A DNA stretch of 27,785 bases from Bacilli bacterium (GCA_017519965.1 JAFWRK010000038.1:1-27785), one strand, 5' to 3'. Counted from the stretch's first letter, positions 1 through 7,765 are shown. Numbers and translations: made by a program. Notes: generated by a model from the sequence alone, not told the origin.

Positions 1-105
1 ACAATTAATACCAACTAATCCTACACCAATAGCCATAGTAGTTGCACAAATTATTCCCATAGCTATTGTTGCTAATATATTCTCTAAAACATCTTTCTTT
101 TTCAT
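1..105 (-). CDS. Small membrane protein, cut by window edge
   Basis: The reading frame is open from an ATG at 103-105 to the window edge, giving 35 residues. After a charged start (MKKKD) comes one hydrophobic stretch rich in Ala, Gly and Ile (about residues 10-33), which looks like a transmembrane helix or signal anchor. A strong SD (AGGGGG) lies 7-8 bases upstream. The gene follows the 65-residue gene by 21 bases on the same strand, so they are probably cotranscribed. The C-terminus lies outside the window and no family can be named. Confidence 0.6.
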   Translation of the reverse strand, partial: MKKKDVLENILATIAMGIICATTMAIGVGLVGINC

Positions 106-126
106 AAATAACCCCCTATTTTTTAT

Positions 127-324
127 TTATTTTTTTATTTTTTTTACTTTATTAATCTCTTTTTTTCTAGTTTCTAATTTACTTAGTAATAAATCTAAAC
201 CTTCTTCGGAATTCAAAAATTCTTGCATATATTTTTTAAATTTTCTTCTTTCTTCATTTTCCATACGCATTTCTTCACATTCTCTTTGATATTCATCTGA
301 CATCCAAGGCATATAAAAGCTCAT
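127..324 (-). CDS. Small charged hypothetical protein (65 aa)
   Basis: This is a soluble, highly charged protein with no recognised family. The first 12 residues are hydrophobic/aromatic (MSFYMPWM), followed by a Glu/Arg/Lys-rich stretch likely to be helical or coiled-coil and a lysine-rich C-terminus. A good SD (GGAGG) is 6-7 bases before the ATG, which argues for real translation. It sits in a tight minus-strand run of small genes downstream of polA. Function is unknown. Confidence 0.6.
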   Translation of the reverse strand: MSFYMPWMSDEYQRECEEMRMENEERRKFKKYMQEFLNSEEGLDLLLSKLETRKKEINKVKKIKK

Positions 325-337
325 ACAAATCCTCCAA

Positions 338-451
338 CTATTTTACTTTGTTTTTTTCTATTCTTTTATCATAATTCTCACAAAAACCAATTTGTCCATC
401 AATTATATTAGCATATTTTTCACTTTTATTATTAAAATTTTCACCTAACAT
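338..451 (-). CDS. Possible 37-residue small ORF
   Basis: An ATG at 449-451 opens a 37-codon frame ending in TAG at 338-340, 13 bases before the next gene's start and next to that gene's SD. The peptide is polar (starts MLGENFNNKSEKYANIIDG). There is no clear SD upstream, so it may be a degraded fragment rather than an expressed gene. Without it, 325-479 is a non-coding gap. Confidence 0.3.
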   Translation of the reverse strand: MLGENFNNKSEKYANIIDGQIGFCENYDKRIEKNKVK

Positions 452-479
452 TTTAGTTTTAAAAAGAATAAAAGTTTAA

Positions 480-980
480 TTATTTTTTTAATGTTTTGGG
501 TTTACTATTATTGGAATATTTATTTTCCAAAACCTTTTTTTCCCTTTTTAATCTTCTTATTTTTTCTGAAGTACTTATACTATCATTTTTTTTATAATTT
601 ATACTATTACTAATAATGTTTTTAATATTATTTTCATCATTGAAAGCTAATACTCTTTCTAATTTTTCATCACTAATTTTCATATTTACAAAAGGATACT
701 TTTTTTTGAAATATTTTTTGTTAGTTTTCTTTTTCATTTTAGAAGCAAACCTTATAGGAAAATAAGGAGTTATATATGCTCCCAAAAAAAGTGAAAAACT
801 AATAAAACTGTTTGTAAATACCTTACTAGATAAAAAGCATGTAAATGATAAAGTTATAGCAACTATAACACAAAGAATTCTTTTAGATGCTAAAAGAACA
901 GATTTCTTTTTATCATAAAAAATTTTTCCTTCACGATACTTCTTTAATTCTTTATATCCTTTTAACTGCTCATCACTCAT
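480..980 (-). CDS. Hypothetical membrane protein, two TM segments (166 aa)
   Basis: The chosen start is the ATG at 978-980, six bases after a perfect AGGAGG; an in-frame TTG just upstream is too close to that SD. The protein has a charged N-terminus (KGYKELKKYREGKIFYDKKK), two adjacent hydrophobic segments (about residues 33-50 and 56-75), then a long lysine-rich cytoplasmic-type tail. No family is recognised. A degenerate copy of its 5' end lies immediately upstream (1009-1139), so the gene probably arose in, or belongs to, a tandem paralogue array. Confidence 0.65.
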   Translation of the reverse strand: MSDEQLKGYKELKKYREGKIFYDKKKSVLLASKRILCVIVAITLSFTCFLSSKVFTNSFISFSLFLGAYITPYFPIRFASKMKKKTNKKYFKKKYPFVNMKISDEKLERVLAFNDENNIKNIISNSINYKKNDSISTSEKIRRLKREKKVLENKYSNNSKPKTLKK

Positions 981-1008
981 CAAATACCTCCTGTTTGAAT
1001 ATCATTGC

Positions 1009-1139
1009 TTAACAATTTTTTATTTTATTATTCGTATAGTATATTTTTTTTAATTGTACTTCATAAAACTTTTCTCCTTCACGATATTTTTTAGTTCTAT
1101 ATAACCATTTATAAGACTAGTTGATTCTTCATTTTCCAT
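1009..1139 (-). pseudogene. Frameshifted remnant or paralogue of the 480-980 gene
   Basis: An ATG at 1137-1139 follows a strong SD (AGGGGGGA) and a good promoter, but the frame stops at 1050-1052 after 29 residues. Restoring one missing A in the A-run near codon 17 gives GYIELKKYREGEKFYE, clearly matching GYKELKKYREGKIFYD of the next gene; the corrected frame runs to 1009. I read this as a duplicated copy that lost one base and most of its 3' end. Because its promoter and SD are intact, it could still act as the leader of the genes below it. Confidence 0.55.
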
Positions 1140-1162
1140 ACTATCCCCCCTGAATCATGGCT

Positions 1163-1191
1163 ATTATATCATAAAAAGTCAATATTACCAA
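1163..1191 (-). promoter_or_regulatory. Promoter for the small-protein cluster
   Basis: On the minus strand there is TTGGTA (1186-1191), a 17-base spacer and TATAAT (1163-1168), with an extended -10 (TGATATAAT). It lies just after the polA stop. No intrinsic terminator is visible between polA and this promoter, so polA read-through is also possible. Confidence 0.6.
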
Positions 1192-1195
1192 GGAA

Positions 1196-3808
1196 TTATT
1201 TAGCTTCGCTCCAATCTTTACCATATTCAATGTCAACCTTTAAAGGTACTTTTAATTGATAAGTATTTTCCATTATATTTTTTACTATACCTTTTACTTC
1301 ATCTAATTCTTCTTTTACTACATTAAATACAAGTTCATCGTGTACTTGTAATAGCATCTTACTTTTTAAGCCTCTTTTATTAAATTCATCATATATTTCT
1401 ACCATTGCTTTCTTTAGTATATCAGCTGCAGTACCTTGAATTGGAGTATTAAGAGCCATACGTTCTCCACCTTGACGGATCATATAGTTTTTACTACTTA
1501 ATTCTTCTATCACTCTTTTTCGACCCATTAAAGTTTTAACATATCCATCTCTATAAGCATTATTCTTTAATTCTTCCATAAAATCAACAATACCTGGATA
1601 AGTAGCTAGATAATTATCTATAAACTTCTTAGCATCTCTAAAATCAATTCCTAAATCATCGGCAAGTCCAAAAGAACTAATACCGTATACAATACCGAAA
1701 TTAACAGCCTTAGCAGTTCTTCTCATATCTTTAGTTACTTCTTCCATAGGAACACCAAAAATATCAGAAGCAGTCTTAGTATGAATATCTTGATCATTTT
1801 TAAATGCTTCTATTAAATTTTCAGTATTAGAAAGAGAAGCAAATACTCTTAATTCTACTTGAGAATAATCACTACCTAATAAAACAGAATCTTCATCTGG
1901 AATAAATGCTTTTCTAATTATAGATGAATATTCTCCTCTAGCAGGAATATTTTGTAAATTAGGCTCAATACTAGATAATCTTCCAGTTCTAGTTAATGCC
2001 TGATTATAAATAGTATGAATTCTACCATCACTTCTTACTTCATCAATTAACCCAACTGCATAATTAGTATATAGTTTAGATAAAGTTCTATATTCTAATA
2101 CTTTATTAACTATAGGATAAGTATCAACTAACTTATCTAATATATCTTTACTAGTAGAATATTTACCATCTTTTACTCTTTTTGGATATGGAATCATTAA
2201 ATCTTCAAATAATACTTTAGCTAATTGAATAGGACTCATAATATTAAATTCAGAACCAGCTAAACTATATATTTCTTTTTCAACATTATCCATTTTAACT
2301 TTTAATTCTTCTTGAACTTTTGTTAAATAATCAACATCTAACTTAATACCAGTTAACTCCATATCAGCTAAAACAATACTTAAAGGCATCTCAATACTCT
2401 TAAATAGATATTCCATATCTTCAGATTTAATAATCTCTTCAATCTTATTTTTTGTTTCATATATAAATTTAGCTTTAGAAATAGCAAGTTCTCTAATTCT
2501 CTCTAGTGGAACATCTTTAGGTCTCTTTTCAGTACCATAAGTATCTTCATATAATTCAATATTATAATCAAAGTTCTTAGCAACAAAACTAATATCATCT
2601 TTAACTACATAATCAAGTAAATATAAACCAATTAAAGTATCAAAATTAACATTATTAAAATTAATATTATAAGAATTTAATACAACAATATTTTTCTTTT
2701 GATCATATGTATATTTATTACTACTAGATTTAAATATATCTTTATATTCATCAATTTCTGAAGGACTAATAAAGTATCCTTTCTCACCATCATATAAACC
2801 AATACCTAATAACTCACTCTTAGAATAAACATTTCCTCTAATTTCTACATAAAAAGCATAGTCCCTATTACTATCCAAATTACAAATATCATCTATTACT
2901 AAAGGTTTTTCTTCTACTACTTCTTTTTCTTTTAAAGACTCATCATATAAATCATATTTTCTAATTAAAGAAGGCATCTCTAATTCCTCAAGTTGTTTAA
3001 ATAATTCTTCTCTATTAATACCCTCATATTTACAATCATCTAAAGTAAAAGGAATAGGAACTTCTCTATATATAGTAGCAATATCATAAGACATAAAAGC
3101 ATTATCTTTATCTTCTAATAACTTATCTTTAGTCTTTCCAGTAACTTGATCAATATTATCATATAGATTTTTTAAACTACCAAACTTTTCAATAAGATTA
3201 ATTGCAGTTTTCTCACCTATACCTTTAACACCTGGAATATTATCAGAAGAATCACCCATTAGAGCTTTTAAATCAATCATCTTGATTGGATCACATTTAT
3301 ATGTTTCTCTAAATACTTCAGGAGTCATCATTATATGATCATTACTTTTTAGTAACTTAACAGTTACTTCATCGCTAATTAATTGAAGTAAGTCTTTATC
3401 ACTAGATACAATAGTAGCAATAAACTCATCTTCTTCATCTACTATTTTAGACATAGTACCTATAATATCATCAGCTTCATAATTATCTATTTCAAAATAT
3501 TTAATACCCATTGCTCCAAGGATTTCTTTAGCAACAGGAAATTGAACTCTTAGTTCATCAGGCATAGCTTGTCTACCAGCTTTATAAACATCATATTTAT
3601 CATGTCTAAATGTTTTACCTTTATCAAACGCTACTAAAATATAATTTGGTTTTTCTTCACGTATTATTTTATTCATCATATTAATAAATCCATAAAGACC
3701 ATTAGTTGGAAAACCCTTAGAGTTTTTCATGACATTTCCAGTATATGCAGTTGCATAATAACTTCTAAATAATAAATTATTTCCATCTACTAATATAATC
3801 TTTTTCAT
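1196..3808 (-). CDS. polA: DNA polymerase I
   Basis: An 870-residue PolA for gap filling, Okazaki fragment processing and repair. The N-terminal 5'-nuclease domain shows DGNNLLFRSYYA, YEADD, SSDKDLLQL and MGDSSDNIPGVKGIGEKT. The C-terminal polymerase domain has motif A (GSDYSQVELR), motif B (RRTAKAVNFGIVYG) and motif C (HDE, residues 823-825). The middle 3'-5' exonuclease domain looks dead: the first acidic motif reads FYVEI instead of FDTET, and the last Asp motif is not recognisable, as in Bacillus/Thermus-type enzymes. SD AGGTGAT precedes the ATG. It is divergent from lexA. Length is normal for the family. Confidence 0.98.
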   Translation of the reverse strand: MKKIILVDGNNLLFRSYYATAYTGNVMKNSKGFPTNGLYGFINMMNKIIREEKPNYILVAFDKGKTFRHDKYDVYKAGRQAMPDELRVQFPVAKEILGAMGIKYFEIDNYEADDIIGTMSKIVDEEDEFIATIVSSDKDLLQLISDEVTVKLLKSNDHIMMTPEVFRETYKCDPIKMIDLKALMGDSSDNIPGVKGIGEKTAINLIEKFGSLKNLYDNIDQVTGKTKDKLLEDKDNAFMSYDIATIYREVPIPFTLDDCKYEGINREELFKQLEELEMPSLIRKYDLYDESLKEKEVVEEKPLVIDDICNLDSNRDYAFYVEIRGNVYSKSELLGIGLYDGEKGYFISPSEIDEYKDIFKSSSNKYTYDQKKNIVVLNSYNINFNNVNFDTLIGLYLLDYVVKDDISFVAKNFDYNIELYEDTYGTEKRPKDVPLERIRELAISKAKFIYETKNKIEEIIKSEDMEYLFKSIEMPLSIVLADMELTGIKLDVDYLTKVQEELKVKMDNVEKEIYSLAGSEFNIMSPIQLAKVLFEDLMIPYPKRVKDGKYSTSKDILDKLVDTYPIVNKVLEYRTLSKLYTNYAVGLIDEVRSDGRIHTIYNQALTRTGRLSSIEPNLQNIPARGEYSSIIRKAFIPDEDSVLLGSDYSQVELRVFASLSNTENLIEAFKNDQDIHTKTASDIFGVPMEEVTKDMRRTAKAVNFGIVYGISSFGLADDLGIDFRDAKKFIDNYLATYPGIVDFMEELKNNAYRDGYVKTLMGRKRVIEELSSKNYMIRQGGERMALNTPIQGTAADILKKAMVEIYDEFNKRGLKSKMLLQVHDELVFNVVKEELDEVKGIVKNIMENTYQLKVPLKVDIEYGKDWSEAK

Positions 3809-3825
3809 ATAATCACCTGTAATTT

Positions 3826-3834
3826 AGTATACCA
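3826..3834 (-). promoter_or_regulatory. polA promoter (extended -10)
   Basis: On the minus strand TGGTATACT forms an extended -10 about 18 bases before the start codon. No convincing -35 is seen, as expected for TGn-type promoters. Confidence 0.5.
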
Positions 3835-3876
3835 TATTAAACAAAAACCTATAAACAAAAATAATTATTTTATATT

Positions 3877-3888
3877 AAACATTTGTTT
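3877..3888. promoter_or_regulatory. Probable LexA operator (SOS box)
   Basis: AAAC-ATTT-GTTT is a perfect 4+4 inverted repeat with a 4-base centre. It has the spacing of the Gram-positive SOS box (GAAC-N4-GTTC) with relaxed outer bases. It overlaps the lexA -35 hexamer by two bases, the right place for autorepression. It is about 45 bp from the polA -10, so direct polA control is doubtful. Confidence 0.6.
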
Positions 3889-3915
3889 GACATATATAAT
3901 AATAAATGATAAACT
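3887..3915 (+). promoter_or_regulatory. lexA promoter
   Basis: A consensus -35 TTGACA (3887-3892), a 17-base spacer and -10 TAAACT (3910-3915) preceded by TGA (extended -10). The start codon is 23 bases downstream. Confidence 0.65.
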
Positions 3916-3937
3916 GAATTTATAAAGGAGGATCTTT

Positions 3938-4555
3938 ATGGAGAAATTAACTGATAAACAAAAAAATATATTACAAGTTATAAAAAAATTAATAGCTAAA
4001 AATGGATATCCACCTACTGTAAGAGAAATAGGAGAAAAAGCACATTTGAGTTCTCCTGCTACTATTCATTTTCATCTAACTAAATTAGAAGAAAAAGGTT
4101 ATATCAAAAAAGGAGATAACAAAAATAGAACTATTGAGATATTAGTTCCAAATGAATTTATAGAAGATAATAATGAAGTAGTAAATGTTCCATTACTTGG
4201 AAAAGTAACAGCAGGTACTCCAATAGAGGCAATAGAAACACCAGATGAATATATGGCAATTCCTGCAGGACTAATAAAAAATAAAAAAGAAGTATTTACT
4301 CTACGTGTATCTGGTGAATCAATGATTAATGTAGGAATATATGATGGTGATATATTAATTGTTGAAAGAAAAAATACCGCATTAAATGGAGAAACTGTTG
4401 TTGCTATGAATGCTGATAACGAAGTAACAGTAAAAACATTTTATAAAGAAAAAGATCATTTTAGATTACAACCAGAAAATGATACAATGGAACCAATTAT
4501 TTTAAAAGAAGTATCTATATTAGGAAAAGTAATTGGATTATACAGAAAATTATGA
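3938..4555 (+). CDS. lexA: LexA repressor
   Basis: A SOS-response repressor that self-cleaves when RecA is activated. The N-terminal winged helix-turn-helix covers residues 1-70 (TVREIGEKAHLSSPATIHFHLTKL region). The hinge contains the Ala92-Gly93 cleavage bond (LGKVTAGTP). The C-terminal S24 peptidase fold holds Ser128 (SGESM) and Lys166 (VTVKTF). Length (205 aa) is typical. SD AAGGAGG is well placed. An operator-like palindrome on its own promoter suggests autorepression. It ends in TGA, showing that TGA is a stop codon here. Confidence 0.97.
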   Translation: MEKLTDKQKNILQVIKKLIAKNGYPPTVREIGEKAHLSSPATIHFHLTKLEEKGYIKKGDNKNRTIEILVPNEFIEDNNEVVNVPLLGKVTAGTPIEAIETPDEYMAIPAGLIKNKKEVFTLRVSGESMINVGIYDGDILIVERKNTALNGETVVAMNADNEVTVKTFYKEKDHFRLQPENDTMEPIILKEVSILGKVIGLYRKL

Positions 4556-4588
4556 AAAAAGAAATAGATTTAATTCTATTTCTTTTTT
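4555..4588. terminator. Bidirectional terminator between lexA and the 4576 gene
   Basis: A 14-bp A/T-rich stem (arms 4555-4568 and 4575-4588, core GAAATAGA/TCTATTTC) with a 6-base loop and six T on either side works on both strands. The lexA TGA touches the left arm and the TAG of the minus-strand gene lies inside the right arm. Confidence 0.85.
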
Positions 4589-5913
4589 ATTTGTTCTGAA
4601 TTATTATTATCTTCATTAAACATTTCATTTATTTTAGATTTTTTTCTTTCTGCTTCATCTCTTCTATAATCAGCATCCTGTAATAATCTTATATTACTAT
4701 TTCCAAAACATGTATTTCTTTTAGAAATATTATGTTTATCACAAACATTATAATATTCATTTTTTATATCATTTTTAAAATTAGGATCAATATCTAATAA
4801 TATCTTAGTCATTTTAATATACTCATCTTCTACATAAATACCATGATTATTAATATTAACTTCTTTTATATTTTGTTCAAAAAAACCATCTATATCTTTT
4901 TTTATATAATCAGCTACTTTAATATAAGTATCAGTATAATCATATGAATTATCCTTATTAACAATATCAGTAGCAACTAAATCATTAAATATTGCGATAG
5001 CTGGATGTTCTCCATTTTTATATTTATACTTTTTATTTAAATTCTTTAAATATCTTTTAGTAACATTTTCTATAGCTTCATCTATTACTTCGCATCTTTT
5101 AAAAGAATATGAACTTTTTTCATTATAATCTGTATATAAAGGTTCAGAACCATAACCAATCCAACCATCAATTACCCCAGTAAGAAATGGTGGATTTTTT
5201 GTTCTAGAAACAATATCAGGATTCTCTTCTTTTATTTCATTTATAATATTATAATTATTAATCAAATTATCGGAGTCACTATATATAATAAACATATCAT
5301 CTCTTTTAGAAAAATTTGAAAATTTAAATGAATACTTTAAATTTCGTTCCTCACATTTTTTTATATATTCTTCTGAAAATTTAACAATATCACTCTCATC
5401 TAAATTTAAATAAAATCTATGCTCAGTATGAATAGGATTTTCAAACAATCCATTCATGATAGCTGATTTAATAAAACACCAACCAGGAGAATTCAATAAT
5501 TCTTTAAAGAAATATTTATTATAAGCAGGATATAAAGAATCATTTCTTAAATTTTGAATAGTACTAAAATCTTTAACATCAGGCATATATAATAAAGTAT
5601 TATGAATTGTTAAAAAGTCTTCATCATATAATCCATGATTTCTACCAAAGTGATAGTTTTCATTAGACATATGAATAACATTATTTTTCCATTTATTAAA
5701 AAGATTAACATATAATCTTTCAGAATTAGGTATTTCTATTTTACTAAGAGATTCTTTATCATGATGATTTCTTTCTTCAGGAATATTTAGGTATATTGCA
5801 TAAGCTTTAGGTTCATATATATTTCTTTTACTATAAATATCTATAATTTTTTCTATATAATCATCTCTATTAATAGGATCCTCAACTTTATCAAATAGAT
5901 CTTTATTTGTCAT
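4576..5913 (-). CDS. Hypothetical protein, HopA1-like (445 aa)
   Basis: The start is the ATG at 5911-5913, with AGGTGAT six bases upstream; an in-frame GTG lies inside that SD. The protein is soluble and charged. Residues about 165-280 follow the pattern I remember for the HopA1 effector family: HRFYLN (165-170), YSFKF (194-198), KRDDMFIIY (203-211), NPPFLTG (240-246), GWIGYGSEP (250-258), SYSFKR (268-273). HopA1-like enzymes occur as type III effectors and as phosphothreonine-lyase partners in class V lanthipeptide clusters. No partner kinase, precursor peptide or secretion gene is seen here, so the role is open. The family assignment is from memory and tentative; that this is a real gene is well supported. 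Confidence 0.8.
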   Translation of the reverse strand: MTNKDLFDKVEDPINRDDYIEKIIDIYSKRNIYEPKAYAIYLNIPEERNHHDKESLSKIEIPNSERLYVNLFNKWKNNVIHMSNENYHFGRNHGLYDEDFLTIHNTLLYMPDVKDFSTIQNLRNDSLYPAYNKYFFKELLNSPGWCFIKSAIMNGLFENPIHTEHRFYLNLDESDIVKFSEEYIKKCEERNLKYSFKFSNFSKRDDMFIIYSDSDNLINNYNIINEIKEENPDIVSRTKNPPFLTGVIDGWIGYGSEPLYTDYNEKSSYSFKRCEVIDEAIENVTKRYLKNLNKKYKYKNGEHPAIAIFNDLVATDIVNKDNSYDYTDTYIKVADYIKKDIDGFFEQNIKEVNINNHGIYVEDEYIKMTKILLDIDPNFKNDIKNEYYNVCDKHNISKRNTCFGNSNIRLLQDADYRRDEAERKKSKINEMFNEDNNNSEQIKKK

Positions 5914-5930
5914 ACCTATCACCTATTCTA

Positions 5931-5939
5931 ATTATAGCA
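5931..5939 (-). promoter_or_regulatory. Promoter of the HopA1-like gene
   Basis: On the minus strand there is a perfect extended -10, TGCTATAAT, 17 bases before the start codon. The tcdA terminator lies immediately upstream, so this gene is independently transcribed. Confidence 0.7.
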
Positions 5940-5940
5940 T

Positions 5941-5972
5941 AAAAAAAGAAATAGATTAATCTATTTCTTTTT
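5941..5972 (-). terminator. tcdA terminator
   Basis: A perfect palindrome with 15-base arms (5943-5957 and 5958-5972) contains the tcdA stop codon (5956-5958) at its centre and runs into a T-tract on the minus strand. Its arms share the GAAATAGAT core with the lexA terminator. Confidence 0.8.
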
Positions 5973-6651
5973 CCTTTATAAAATATCTAATTATATAACT
6001 ACCTATTAAAAGTCCTGCAGAAGAAGGAACAAAAGCACTACTTCCTGGAGTTCTAGTATTAGTTTTAATAGGTAATTCACTAGAAGTACAAACAAGTACT
6101 TTTTTATTTATTTTAGAATCTTTAACATACTTTCTAAGTATTCTTGCTATAGGATCATTTTTAGTATTCTTAATATCAGTTATTTCTAATTTAGATGGAT
6201 CTAATTTATTACCAGTACCCATACAAGTAATAAATGGAATATTATCACTAATACATTTACTTATAACCATCTTTTTTACACTAATAGTATCACAAGCATC
6301 TACAAAGAAATCTATATGTTCACTAAATAATATATTAAAATTATTTTGATCTATAAAATAATCAATCTTAATTACTTCACAATTTGGGTTTATATCTTTA
6401 ATTCTTGACTCTAATACATCTACTTTCTTTAATCCAATAGTAGAATCTAAAGCTATTATTTGCCTATTAATATTAGACTCATCTACAACATCAAAATCAA
6501 CTATTATTATCTTACCAATACCACTTCTAGCTAAGCTTTCAACTACATAGCCACCTACTCCACCAACACCTAAAACTAAAACACATTTTTTACTTAGTAA
6601 TTCTATATTAGAAGTACCAATTATTCTTTCTAATCTAACTAGCTTGGACAT
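5956..6651 (-). CDS. tcdA: tRNA threonylcarbamoyladenosine dehydratase (TcdA, ThiF/E1-like)
   Basis: This ATP-dependent enzyme cyclises t6A37 to ct6A in tRNAs. The E1-like Rossmann domain has the nucleotide motif GVGGVG (28-33), VDFD (51-54) and NINRQ (60-64). The C-terminal TRTPGSSAFVPSSAGLLIG is typical of the TcdA/YgdL branch rather than ThiF or MoeB. It is slightly short (231 aa against about 250-268). Its start overlaps the upstream unknown gene by 17 bases, suggesting translational coupling. B. subtilis also has tcdA next to aspS-hisS, which fits this neighbourhood. Confidence 0.9.
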   Translation of the reverse strand: MSKLVRLERIIGTSNIELLSKKCVLVLGVGGVGGYVVESLARSGIGKIIIVDFDVVDESNINRQIIALDSTIGLKKVDVLESRIKDINPNCEVIKIDYFIDQNNFNILFSEHIDFFVDACDTISVKKMVISKCISDNIPFITCMGTGNKLDPSKLEITDIKNTKNDPIARILRKYVKDSKINKKVLVCTSSELPIKTNTRTPGSSAFVPSSAGLLIGSYIIRYFIKEKEID

Positions 6652-7444
6652 TACTTATAACCTCTTGTTTTATAAGTCTTTTTTGTTTTTGTTTTTCTGA
6701 TTGAATAAGATTTAGTGGTTGATTAGTAATTATCTTATTAATGTAAGATAATCTATAGTATATTTTTTCATTAGAATAAGCAATATTAGAATATTTCCTT
6801 AAATGCTTAGAATCTCTAGTATGAATTACTTCCAAAGCCTTTAATGTATCATTTAGACTCTTCTCAGGAATTGTAGTCTCAGAAACTACAGTACATTCAA
6901 AGTTTTTTATAAAATCTAAAGTATCTTGTAAATCAGCTATACCTGCTTCACTAAATAACTTAGGCCATTTAGAATTATCAGGTTCATTTTTTACAATACT
7001 TTGTAATCTGTCTATTTTTTCTTTTGTTAAATTCTTATCAATTCCAACTTCTTTAAAAGATAAATATCTACCATTATTTGTACCTGGAATTTCTTTTCTC
7101 ATATCAGTTAATACTTTCTCATACAAATTATCAAGTTCATCACTAACTTTCTTTGGTGGTGGAGCCACTTCATAAACATCATAATATTTAGAATCTCTAG
7201 CCACTTTTGTAGTTATAAGAAAGTTTCTAGGATAATGCATAGTATTATATCTAATAAAACTTAGTGCACTTACTTTACCATTATAGTTATTATAAATAGA
7301 CTCTGATAATTTTTTTCCATTAACAATTACTTCACTTTCTTTTGCATCAGAAAAATTTACTCCTCGTCTTACTTTTTCAGCATTCTTTAGAGTAACATGT
7401 ACGTTTAATATTCTATTTCTATTTACTATTGGTAAAATCAACAT
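6635..7444 (-). CDS. Hypothetical protein coupled to tcdA (269 aa)
   Basis: I chose the ATG at 7442-7444 because GAGGTG lies 8 bases upstream; an in-frame ATG 24 bases earlier sits on the -10 box. No family is recognised. The N-terminus is a hydrophobic, probably beta-rich segment (MLILPIVNRNRILNVHVTL), followed by a mixed domain, a Pro patch (APPPKK), and a helical C-terminal half with a Lys/Gln-rich end (about 245-262). There is no signal peptide or TM segment. The 17-base overlap with tcdA implies a shared mRNA and maybe a linked role, but no tRNA-modification motif is visible. Confidence 0.8.
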   Translation of the reverse strand: MLILPIVNRNRILNVHVTLKNAEKVRRGVNFSDAKESEVIVNGKKLSESIYNNYNGKVSALSFIRYNTMHYPRNFLITTKVARDSKYYDVYEVAPPPKKVSDELDNLYEKVLTDMRKEIPGTNNGRYLSFKEVGIDKNLTKEKIDRLQSIVKNEPDNSKWPKLFSEAGIADLQDTLDFIKNFECTVVSETTIPEKSLNDTLKALEVIHTRDSKHLRKYSNIAYSNEKIYYRLSYINKIITNQPLNLIQSEKQKQKRLIKQEVISNVQAS

Positions 7445-7468
7445 AGTATTACACCTCGCACAGTCCAT

Positions 7469-7497
7469 ATTATAACAAAATATATATTTTAGTGCAA
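7469..7497 (-). promoter_or_regulatory. Promoter of the 269-aa gene and tcdA
   Basis: On the minus strand TTGCAC (7492-7497), a 17-base spacer, TATAAT (7469-7474). It begins directly after the U-tract of the upstream non-coding RNA, so the two units are transcribed separately. Confidence 0.8.
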
Positions 7498-7498
7498 C

Positions 7499-7680
7499 AA
7501 AAAAATCAGGTTGAGCGTCCTAGCTAACGATAAAACCTGCGCGTTCCCACAGGTGGGTGTCCGTACGCTATCTTTAGGATTCTTAATGATTCTTAAGCAT
7601 TCAACACGGATAACTGATCAAGACTCCCTTATCGTTACTTTAGTCGGTTTTATAAGAAGCCGGTCTCGCATCTTCCTGAC
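7499..7680 (-). ncRNA. Structured non-coding RNA, about 180 nt; possibly raiA-type
   Basis: A non-coding unit with a near-consensus promoter and a closed end. The ends pair: TCAGG (7675-7679) with CCTGA (7506-7510), then an AA/AA internal loop, then GA(T)GCG with CGCTC, followed by seven U. Inside, AACGATAA pairs with TTATCGTT (8 bp), GGG-A-GTC with GAC-A-CCC, TCCGT with ACGGA, and a CTTAA/TTAAG hairpin and an ACCTG/CAGGT hairpin form. GC content is visibly higher than the surroundings. It is not tmRNA, SRP or RNase P RNA by their hallmark motifs. The branched fold argues against a rod-like 6S RNA. The size and own promoter suggest a raiA-type RNA, but I cannot confirm the family. Confidence 0.8.
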
Positions 7681-7686
7681 AACTTT

Positions 7687-7715
7687 ATTGTACCATAACT
7701 TATCAAATCATTCAA
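7687..7715 (-). promoter_or_regulatory. Promoter of the structured RNA
   Basis: On the minus strand TTGAAT (7710-7715), exactly 17 bases, then TACAAT (7687-7692) with an upstream TG (TGGTACAAT). Transcription should start near 7680, right where the terminal stem begins. This is one of the strongest promoters in the window. Confidence 0.8.
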
Positions 7716-7765
7716 GCTATTGTCACCTATTTTACATGGGCGAATAAAATACTATAGGTGATTAT

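Noticed and set aside
7499..7680. tmRNA, SRP RNA, RNase P RNA or a T-box at this locus
   Set aside because: None of the hallmark motifs is present (no tRNA-like CCA end, no SRP GGAAGCA loop, no RNase P P4 core, no T-box AAGGTGG-ACCGCG).
7511..7747. Plus-strand reading frame of 78 codons
   Set aside because: It lies antisense to the structured RNA and its promoter, has no suitable SD, and its protein is not recognisable.
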